Notes under the pieces: model-generated | Told to the model about the DNA's origin: nothing | Database searches by the model: none | The model's input: only the letters and a program-made list of their open reading frames with translations | Shown: positions 14,491-21,054 of the stretch, in pieces | How the letters are laid out: each line of letters begins with the position of its first letter | How positions within the stretch are numbered: position 1 is the first letter of the stretch | Program-made: the position numbers and the translations under genes | Source of the DNA: CAG-791 sp045117315 | GTDB taxonomy: Bacteria; Bacillota; Clostridia; Lachnospirales; Lachnospiraceae | Assembly: GCA_045117315.1 (NCBI GenBank) | Contig: JBGUNJ010000064.1 | Location: forward strand, 1-21,054 | DNA length: 21,054 nt | Direction of reading: 5' to 3'

Positions 14491-14583
14491 ATCTCAGTGG
14501 GGAAAGACCCCGCTTCTGTAAGCGGTGGGATTAAAACTGCAGCCTGCCTGTCTCAGCGGCGGGTCACAATCCCCCACTGAGAT
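14491..14583. ncRNA. 93-nt three-way-junction element between amt and the upstream gene
   Basis: ATCTCAGTGGGG (14491-14502) pairs perfectly over 12 bp with CCCCACTGAGAT (14572-14583). Inside are two further stems: CCGCTT-CTGT-AAGCGG (14510-14525) and CCTGCC with GGCGGG (14543-14548 and 14558-14563, one G-T pair). The joined segments include ATTAAAACTGCAG. There is no T-tail on either strand, so it is not a plain terminator. It could be a structured RNA, a MITE, or an imperfect-palindrome end of an IS200/IS605-like element. The strand is unknown and I do not recognise a named RNA family. Confidence 0.45.
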
Positions 14584-14621
14584 AAAAGCTCCGCGGGGAT
14601 GCCTGTTCTATATATCATGTA

Positions 14622-17246
14622 TCATGTTTCAGCCCTGAAGGACACCTGCAGATGCTCCTGTGACATATCATAGTACAGGGTCAGGCCGCTGTGTTCCGTG
14701 TTATAGACCTGAAGGATCTTGTCGATTCCTTCCATTCCCCCCGTATCTTTGGCATAGTCAGATAAAGAAGCCCCGAACGGCTCCAGAAGAGACGGCGCAA
14801 AGTGCAGGGTGGTCTGTGTCTCAAAGACCGCCGTATAGAGGATCTCTGCTTCCACCAGATCCTGGAAAATGTGGCTGCCGTAACTGAGTTCCGGCACGTA
14901 TCCCGCCCGGGTCTCAGAAATCTCCGCGATCATATCAAATTCGCTGATATCCGCAAAAGAAGAGGGAACGCCCAGTTCCGCAGAGGATGTGCAGATGCGT
15001 CCCGGTGTCAGGAGCAGCATGCGCTTTCCCTGTCCGCGCAGCTTCCAGTTGACCGCGGATAAAAGATCCCTGACCCGGAATTTGTCCCGGTAGGGCATCT
15101 CATAGTAACGGATGGGGTCGATATAGACGACCAGATCCACGGGAAATGTGCGCGAAAAGCCCATGGAGACTTTTCGGGTCTCCAAAAGAATCTGTTCCGC
15201 CGGCAGTGCGGGAACGTTGACCGCATCGCCCTCCCTGGTCTGCTGGAGAGGTCTGCACTGGAGCAGATCGATCACATATTCGCCGTCCGGGGCGATATTG
15301 ATCGTATATTCAATATCTACCGGATACACATATGCCTCCTTGAGAAGCCGCAGGATCCCCCGCATATCCTCCATGAGCTGTTTGTTTTTTACAAGCCCGT
15401 CACAGGAGACATAAAAAATACTCCTGTCGATCCCCCGATCTGTAAAGGTCCGCTCCGCGTCCCAGTCGTGGGACAGCAGAAGTCTGGTCAGATAAGGGGG
15501 GATTTCCCTGCGCACAGACTCCGGATCAAAACCCTCCACTTCTCCCGAAGAAAAGCGGACGGCGTCGATCAGGCGCTGGGAGAACTGATGACGGTCGGAG
15601 GCCGAGGTCAGGAGGTTTCTGGAAGGATCCTCCAGCATTACCATACGCGGGTAGGAGCCTGTCCGGCGGTCCACGGCAGCTGTTCCCAGGCCCATCACCA
15701 ATCGCAGCATGCCCTCACTGGGATGCTCGGCGCTGAAGCGATAGGGACTGATGGAATAGCCGACACCGGCTGCCGCAGGCATATAAAAATGCTCGTAGCG
15801 GGAGCCGGAGACGCGCTGGACCAGGATGGCCATCTGCTCGTCCCGCTTATCCAGCCCCCTGCGTCTGCGGTAGTCCAGGGCAGACAGCCCCATGGTGCTG
15901 GCATAGACCGTGCGTATGGCATTTTCAAAGGTTTCCAGCCTTTCGTCCACTGTCCCGTTTCCGGCACAAAATACCGACTCATATTTGCCCGCGAAAGCAT
16001 TGCCGAAGCCATCCTCCAGGATGGAGCTGGAGCGCACGATGACCGGATCATTTCCGTAATACTCCAGGAGCCGGCGGAACTCCTCCTTCATGGCAGTTGA
16101 AAACTGCCCGTGCAGAAGCAGGTCCTCCATCTGCGCGGCGAGCGCAAAATAGCCCTCCTCTGTCCGCTGCTTCACCCGCAGTTCCCAGAATCCGTTGTCC
16201 ACGATATAGGTGTAAAAAACATCCGACCCGATGTAAAAAGAGTCGTGGGGTTCGATCCGGTCATAGATATCCGGCCTCAGGTTCTGAGTCAGCTTGCGCG
16301 ACAGCAGCATGCCGGTGGCCTTGCCGCCGATCATGCCGGTCCCGACCATGCGGTCATGAACTTCGAAATAATCCTCAGGCTCAAAATGTTCCTTGATCAG
16401 CTCCCGCAGCCTCTCGTCCCGTGTCAGCATGATGTTGCACATGCGGCTGCATTCCTGAGTCACGTCCAGTCCGTTCTCATACTTGATCCTGGTCCGCTGG
16501 AAAAAGCGCTCCCAGCTGTCCATATTCTGGTTGGCCGTAGATCCGGCCAGATTCCGCTGCCGGTAAAAATGACTCATCTGCACACCTTCTCCGCCCGCCG
16601 TAAAAGCACCGGTGCGAAGATCATACAGATGGGGCTGCAGCATGGCTTCTGTCTCCCGCCGCCAGACCTTGACCGGCCGGACGTACATGGACAGAATCGT
16701 CCCGCTGCCGCTGCCGTCGGAGACAGGTCCTTTTTCCTCCGTAAAAACATCCAGGAAGAGCTGGGTGGTATTCCGGATCTTCTGCAGAGCATCAAATGAA
16801 TGCCTGCCCCGCAGCACGGGAAAATAGGCTACCGTATCCAGAATGAAGAGAAAAGGACATGTCAGATGGAAGAAGTCCCCCATCAGCAGGTCCGTCGCCC
16901 AGGCCGCCTCAAGCTCCGACAGGCAGTCAAACACATAGAAGGCATCATAGCCTTCTTTCTCGATGATGTTGTGGATCTCCACCGTGAAGGTTTCAAAGCG
17001 ATGGGACAGGGGGACCTGTACAACCCTCAGCCCCTCCATAGGCGGAAGAATCGGTTCATGCTCCGCGAACCGGATGTAAAGGAGGTTCCTTCCATCCCGC
17101 AGGGCCTGTTCCGCGAAAGGTACCGCCACTGCGCGGAACTCATCCAGAGAACCGACTTCCCAGACCACATTGTCTCCCAGGCGGATATTGTCCAGTGCGG
17201 TATCCATCGCAGGAATACCGGATAGAATTGGTTCATATGCTGCCAT
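14622..17246 (-). CDS. KaiC-like/PEP-synthase N-domain protein of unknown function
   Basis: This 874-residue protein has two parts. Residues 1 to about 230 resemble the RecA/KaiC fold (SGIPAMDTALDNIRLGDNVV at the start, FYVFDCLSEL at about 103-112 as a Walker B-like strand), but no Walker A GxxGxGK[ST] motif is present. Residues from about 290 resemble the PEP/pyruvate-binding ATP-grasp N-domain of PEP synthase and pyruvate phosphate dikinase: MIGGKATGMLLSRKL (305-319), VIVRSSSILEDGFGNAFAG (402-420) and LLQCRPLQQT. The swivelling phosphohistidine domain and the C-terminal PEP-binding barrel are absent, so the full synthase or dikinase reaction is unlikely. AAAGGAGG precedes the ATG. It follows carB by 63 nt and is probably co-transcribed with it. 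A nucleotide-sensing or phosphotransfer role is only inference. Confidence 0.75.
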   Translation of the reverse strand: MAAYEPILSGIPAMDTALDNIRLGDNVVWEVGSLDEFRAVAVPFAEQALRDGRNLLYIRFAEHEPILPPMEGLRVVQVPLSHRFETFTVEIHNIIEKEGYDAFYVFDCLSELEAAWATDLLMGDFFHLTCPFLFILDTVAYFPVLRGRHSFDALQKIRNTTQLFLDVFTEEKGPVSDGSGSGTILSMYVRPVKVWRRETEAMLQPHLYDLRTGAFTAGGEGVQMSHFYRQRNLAGSTANQNMDSWERFFQRTRIKYENGLDVTQECSRMCNIMLTRDERLRELIKEHFEPEDYFEVHDRMVGTGMIGGKATGMLLSRKLTQNLRPDIYDRIEPHDSFYIGSDVFYTYIVDNGFWELRVKQRTEEGYFALAAQMEDLLLHGQFSTAMKEEFRRLLEYYGNDPVIVRSSSILEDGFGNAFAGKYESVFCAGNGTVDERLETFENAIRTVYASTMGLSALDYRRRRGLDKRDEQMAILVQRVSGSRYEHFYMPAAAGVGYSISPYRFSAEHPSEGMLRLVMGLGTAAVDRRTGSYPRMVMLEDPSRNLLTSASDRHQFSQRLIDAVRFSSGEVEGFDPESVRREIPPYLTRLLLSHDWDAERTFTDRGIDRSIFYVSCDGLVKNKQLMEDMRGILRLLKEAYVYPVDIEYTINIAPDGEYVIDLLQCRPLQQTREGDAVNVPALPAEQILLETRKVSMGFSRTFPVDLVVYIDPIRYYEMPYRDKFRVRDLLSAVNWKLRGQGKRMLLLTPGRICTSSAELGVPSSFADISEFDMIAEISETRAGYVPELSYGSHIFQDLVEAEILYTAVFETQTTLHFAPSLLEPFGASLSDYAKDTGGMEGIDKILQVYNTEHSGLTLYYDMSQEHLQVSFRAET

Positions 17247-17290
17247 GAACAGCCTCCTTTCATTGCGAAATGCGGGGTTGTCGGGGTGAT

Positions 17291-17318
17291 GCAGGATGAC
17301 CTGATGAACTCATCCTGC
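17291..17318 (-). promoter_or_regulatory. Hairpin overlapping the carB stop codon
   Basis: GCAGGATGA (17291-17299) pairs perfectly with TCATCCTGC (17310-17318), and the second arm contains the carB stop codon. There is no T-tail, so read-through into the next gene is expected. The hairpin may protect or process the intercistronic RNA. Confidence 0.4.
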
Positions 17319-20300
17319 GTCAATGGTAGATATTCCCATAGTCATTTCCTCAAGTACATCCAAAAGCATGCGGACCGTATCGAGGGAGGTCAGCATGACA
17401 GCGTTGTTCTGCGCGGCGCAGTCCCGGATCAGAATGCCGTCACCGTAATGGATGCCGGACAGAATAGCGCGCGTATTGATCACATAGCTCACATAACCCG
17501 CCCGTATGGAATCCAGGATCTCCGTACTTCCCTCACTGGGCTTGCGGCGTATGCGGGTTTGGACGCCTGCCCTCCTCAGGTATTCCCCGGTGAGCGCCGT
17601 CGCCTCGATATTGAAGCCCATGTCATAAAAGCGCCGGATCAGAGGAATGGTCTCCAGCTTGTCCTCATCCGCAACGCTAACGAGAACTGTCCCATAACTG
17701 CGCAGCTGCATGCCCGAAGCGATCATAGCCTTGTACATGGCTCTGTGGAGCTTTTTGTCATATCCGATCGCCTCCCCGGTCGATTTCATTTCCGGGGACA
17801 GATAGGCATCCATGCCATGCAGCTTGGAGAAGGAGAAAGCAGGAACCTTTACGTAATACCGGGATTTTTCAGGTGGATACAGCGCTCTGTCTCCCTTCTT
17901 GTTCTCCCCTCCTGTCATGTCGAAGCGCTTCCGCGCTGAGACAGTCGGGGAGGGAGCCGCGAAGGAAATATCTCCGATGGGTTCCGCGGAGGTCTGCGGC
18001 CCCGGGACACCCGGGGAGCGATGGCGGGAGCGATCGCCTGTACAGCTTTCTTTCGTGATTCCCTGTTCGCGCAGTGTGATTCCCAGGCTTACCAGTGTGG
18101 CTATGTCTGCCAGGCTGAAGCCGGTCGCTTTTGACAGAAAAGGCACTGTGCGGGAGGAGCGGGGGTTGACCTCGATGATATAGACATCATCCTTTTCATC
18201 CACGATGAACTGAATATTGAAGAGCCCCCGGATGCCGATCCCCATTCCGAGTTTCAGCGTATATGTAAGGATCGTCTCCCTGACCTTTTCCGAGAGGCTG
18301 CGGGGCGGATAGACACTGATGGAATCTCCGGAGTGAACGCCGGTCCGCTCGACCAGTTCCATGATTCCGGGGACAAAAACAGTCTCGCCGTCACAGATAG
18401 CATCGACCTCGACTTCCCTGCCCCGGATATATTTGTCCACGAGGACCGGTTTATCCTCGTCGATCTCAACCGCATTCCGCAGGTATTCATGCATTTCCTC
18501 TTCCTTGCCGACGATCTGCATGGCCCGTCCTCCGAGCACGAAGCTGGGGCGCACGAGGACCGGGTAGCCGATCTGTCCTGCAGCCCTTACTCCCTCTTCC
18601 ACCGAAGTCACGGCACGTCCTTTGGGCTGCGGTATCTCCAGTTCCTCCAGAAGCTTCTCGAAGGAGTCCCTGTTTTCCGCGCGTTCGATCGCATCGCAGT
18701 CGGTGCCGATGAGGCGGACGCCGCGCTCATGGAGAGGCTCAGCAAGGTTGACCGCCGTCTGTCCCCCAAGCGTAGCGATGACTCCCTCCGGCTTCTCCAT
18801 TGCGATGATATTCATCACGTCTTCGACGCAGAGGGGTTCAAAATACAGCTTGTCCGAGCAGGTATAATCCGTGGATACGGTCTCGGGATTGTTGTTGATG
18901 ATAATGGCTTCATAGCCCGCCCGCTGCAGGGTCTGGACTGCGTGGACCGTGGAGTAATCGAATTCCACCCCCTGGCCTATGCGGATGGGGCCGGACCCCA
19001 GGACGATGACTTTTCTTTTTCCAGACATTGAGGTGTCATTGTGTGCGGCACAAAATATGCCGGTTTCCATATTTTTCGTTTCTTCCCGCACAGAGTTTTT
19101 TCCGCTTTTCTCTGTCAGTTCTTTTCTGACCGGCGGGAAAGCTTCATTTTCCTCCTCATAAGTGGAATAAAAATAGGGGACATAGCTGTCAAATTCCGAG
19201 GCGCATGTATCGATCATCTTGTAGACCGGAACGATTCCGCGCTCCTGCCGGAGAGCAAAAATTTCTGTCTCTGTCATTCCCCAGAAATGCGCGATCGCGG
19301 CATCGGAGAATCCCATCCGCTTTGCCTCCAGAAGTACATCCGGGTTTCCGGGCTGTGCGCTGAGTTCCCCTTCCATCTCAACAATATTTCTGAGAACACG
19401 CAGGAAAAGAGGATCCATGCCTGTTGCCAGGCGGATTTCCTCTGTCACCGTTTCAGAGTGCTCTTCTGCTGATTCTATTGATCCTACAGATTCTGCTGAT
19501 TCTTTTAATTCTGCTGTTTTGCCTCTGCGGAACAGCTCCGCAATGGCAAAAATGCGGTCCTCCCTGCCTTCCCGGATATAGTCCATCATTGTCCCTGCAT
19601 CCATGTCGTCGAATTTCGGATCATGCAGGTGCATATGACCGGTCTCGAGGGAACGAACTGCCTTGAGAAGGCTTTCCTCCATGGTCCGTCCTATGCTCAT
19701 GACTTCACCGGTGGCCTTCATCTGCGTGGATAAGGTGTTGTCAATTTCTCGGGTACTCAGTTCCTGCAGCTCCCTCCATTCCGGAATTCCGGATTGCGGC
19801 AGGGGAGTGAGCGCGCCCGGCCTTGTAAATTTGTCGAAAGGGAAGCGGGGCATCTTTGTGACGACATAGTCCAGAGAGGGTTCAAAGCAGGCAGGGGTGT
19901 TGGCCAGCATGATCTCGTCCAGGGTCATGCCTATGCCGATCTTGGCTGACACCCTGGCGATGGGGTATCCGCTCGCTTTGGAGGCCAAGGCAGAGGATCG
20001 TGAGACACGGGGATTGACTTCAATCAGATAGTATTGGAAGGACTGCGGGTCCAGCGCGAACTGCACATTGCAGCCTCCTTCGATTTCAAGCGCACGGATC
20101 ACTTTCAGGGCACTGTCGCGGAGCATGTGGTACTCTTTATTAGTCAGTGTCTGGGAAGGACAGACGACAATGGAGTCACCGGTATGTATTCCAACGGGGT
20201 CGACATTCTCCATGTTGCAGATCGTGACAGCTGTGTCATTACTGTCGCGCATGACCTCGTACTCAATCTCCTTAAATCCCTTTACACTTTTTTCAATGAG

Positions 20301-20912
20301 GACCTCATGAACCGGTGACAGCTGCAGGGCGTTTTTCAAAATGGAGAGAAAAGCTTTTTCATCGGCAGCAAAACCGCCCCCTGTTCCCCCCAGTGTAAAT
20401 GCGGGGCGCAGAACGAGGGGGTAACCGATTTTTCGCGCCGCACAAAGTCCCTCTTCTATGCTGTGAGCAATTTCCGATGGCAGAACAGGCTCTCCCAGGG
20501 ATTCGCAGAGTTCCTTAAACATGAGGCGATCCTCCGCTTTCTCGATGGAATCACTCTTTGTACCCAGAAGTTCCGTGCGGCATTCTGCCAGGACGCCCTT
20601 CTTTTGCAGCTGCATGGCAAGATTCAGTCCGGTCTGGCCGCCGATTCCGGGAAGGATGGCATCAGGCCGCTCATAGCGGATTATTTTGGCTATATATTCC
20701 AGCGTCAGGGGCTCCATATAGACCTTGTCCGCGATCGATGTATCCGTCATGATCGTGGCGGGATTGGAGTTGCACAGAACCACCTCATAGCCCTCTTCTT
20801 TCAGGGCAAGGCAGGCCTGTGTCCCCGCGTAGTCAAATTCTGCCGCCTGCCCGATCACGATCGGACCGGAGCCGATGACGAGGATTTTATGGATGTCGTT
20901 TCTTCTGGGCAT
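17310..20912 (-). CDS. carB: Carbamoyl-phosphate synthase large chain
   Basis: CarB makes carbamoyl phosphate from bicarbonate, ATP and glutamine-derived ammonia, for pyrimidine and arginine synthesis. At 1200 residues it is longer than the usual roughly 1070. Domain order: first ATP-grasp half (1-400; GQAAEFDYAGTQA, RPAFTLGGTGGG at 169-180, LIEVNPRVSRSSALASKA at 296-313), oligomerisation domain (about 400-585), second ATP-grasp half (634-945; GSGPIRIGQGVEFDYS, RPSFVLGGRAM at 788-798, IIEVNPRSSRT), and an MGS-like allosteric domain (about 1070-1200). Extra low-complexity segments lie at about 470-498, 587-632 and 952-1015. AAGGAG stands 7 nt before the ATG. No carA is adjacent within the window; the small chain must be elsewhere or further upstream. 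Confidence 0.95.
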   Translation of the reverse strand: MPRRNDIHKILVIGSGPIVIGQAAEFDYAGTQACLALKEEGYEVVLCNSNPATIMTDTSIADKVYMEPLTLEYIAKIIRYERPDAILPGIGGQTGLNLAMQLQKKGVLAECRTELLGTKSDSIEKAEDRLMFKELCESLGEPVLPSEIAHSIEEGLCAARKIGYPLVLRPAFTLGGTGGGFAADEKAFLSILKNALQLSPVHEVLIEKSVKGFKEIEYEVMRDSNDTAVTICNMENVDPVGIHTGDSIVVCPSQTLTNKEYHMLRDSALKVIRALEIEGGCNVQFALDPQSFQYYLIEVNPRVSRSSALASKASGYPIARVSAKIGIGMTLDEIMLANTPACFEPSLDYVVTKMPRFPFDKFTRPGALTPLPQSGIPEWRELQELSTREIDNTLSTQMKATGEVMSIGRTMEESLLKAVRSLETGHMHLHDPKFDDMDAGTMMDYIREGREDRIFAIAELFRRGKTAELKESAESVGSIESAEEHSETVTEEIRLATGMDPLFLRVLRNIVEMEGELSAQPGNPDVLLEAKRMGFSDAAIAHFWGMTETEIFALRQERGIVPVYKMIDTCASEFDSYVPYFYSTYEEENEAFPPVRKELTEKSGKNSVREETKNMETGIFCAAHNDTSMSGKRKVIVLGSGPIRIGQGVEFDYSTVHAVQTLQRAGYEAIIINNNPETVSTDYTCSDKLYFEPLCVEDVMNIIAMEKPEGVIATLGGQTAVNLAEPLHERGVRLIGTDCDAIERAENRDSFEKLLEELEIPQPKGRAVTSVEEGVRAAGQIGYPVLVRPSFVLGGRAMQIVGKEEEMHEYLRNAVEIDEDKPVLVDKYIRGREVEVDAICDGETVFVPGIMELVERTGVHSGDSISVYPPRSLSEKVRETILTYTLKLGMGIGIRGLFNIQFIVDEKDDVYIIEVNPRSSRTVPFLSKATGFSLADIATLVSLGITLREQGITKESCTGDRSRHRSPGVPGPQTSAEPIGDISFAAPSPTVSARKRFDMTGGENKKGDRALYPPEKSRYYVKVPAFSFSKLHGMDAYLSPEMKSTGEAIGYDKKLHRAMYKAMIASGMQLRSYGTVLVSVADEDKLETIPLIRRFYDMGFNIEATALTGEYLRRAGVQTRIRRKPSEGSTEILDSIRAGYVSYVINTRAILSGIHYGDGILIRDCAAQNNAVMLTSLDTVRMLLDVLEEMTMGISTIDAG

Positions 20913-20979
20913 GGTGAATCTCCTTATGGGTTTGTCGCGCCCTTAGGAAGTCGCCTTCAAGGTATACCTCCTGCGTCGT

Positions 20980-21054
20980 TCAGCTTTTTTCGCAGAGTTG
21001 TACTAAATCTCGCTTATGCTCAGAACGGATCGGACCAAACTCGTCTCCCGTGTT
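20980..21054 (-). CDS. Possible 3' end of an upstream gene (partial)
   Basis: On the minus strand a frame is open from the window edge for 24 codons, ending EHKRDLVQLCEKS-stop. It could be the C-terminus of a gene upstream of carB. It does not look like a CarA C-terminus to me, and 24 codons are too few for a family call. The 67 nt between it and carB contain the palindrome AGGTATACCT (20960-20969) and an AGGAGG-like sequence with no credible gene after it. Confidence 0.2.
   Translation of the reverse strand, partial: NTGDEFGPIRSEHKRDLVQLCEKS

Overview
The window looks like chromosomal DNA of an anaerobic Firmicute, most likely a Clostridia/Lachnospiraceae member. The basis is gene content: a type III glutamine synthetase, an ammonium transporter fused to a P-II domain, a BspA-like leucine-rich-repeat surface protein, and a DUF3847–MobA/MobL relaxase–TnpW cluster of Tn4451-like mobilizable elements. 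AGGAGG-type ribosome binding sites and TTGACA/TATAAT promoters agree. This assignment is inference; no rRNA or other marker gene is present.

Layout. 1-243: a T-tailed hairpin ahead of the first gene. 244-4869 (+): a 1541-residue secreted BspA-like protein with 32 leucine-rich repeats in two modules, followed by a terminator. About 5000-5737 (+): remains of what looks like a frameshifted surface-protein gene. 5742-9244 (+): a mobilization island with a DUF3847 protein, a hairpin-rich region holding a candidate oriT, a MobA/MobL relaxase, a small membrane protein, a vestigial second relaxase tail with duplicated flank, and a TnpW-family protein. 9245-9682: palindromes and repeats ending in a perfect 14-bp-stem terminator.

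From 9683 to the right end all genes lie on the minus strand. In transcription order they are carB (carbamoyl-phosphate synthase large chain, with three extra linkers), a KaiC-like/PEP-synthase-N-domain protein of unknown function 63 nt behind it, amt-P-II, and glnN. The theme is nitrogen: Amt-P-II imports and senses ammonium, GlnN makes glutamine, and CarB uses glutamine-derived ammonia for carbamoyl phosphate. amt and glnN carry the same regulatory module: a near-identical 18-bp operator (17/18) just upstream of the -35, TTGACA-N16-TATAAT, and a 5' leader opening with a 17-nt block (16/17 identical) that forms a T-tailed hairpin. This points to one regulon.

The most unusual structure is at the 3' end of amt. 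A 28-bp sequence containing the last codons and stop of amt occurs three times at exactly 61-bp spacing, with two unrelated 33-bp intervals. This 28+33 geometry matches type I-E CRISPR repeat-spacer units, although no cas gene is in the window. A spontaneous CRISPR-like locus seeded on the end of a housekeeping gene is one explanation; repeat duplication by another route is the alternative.
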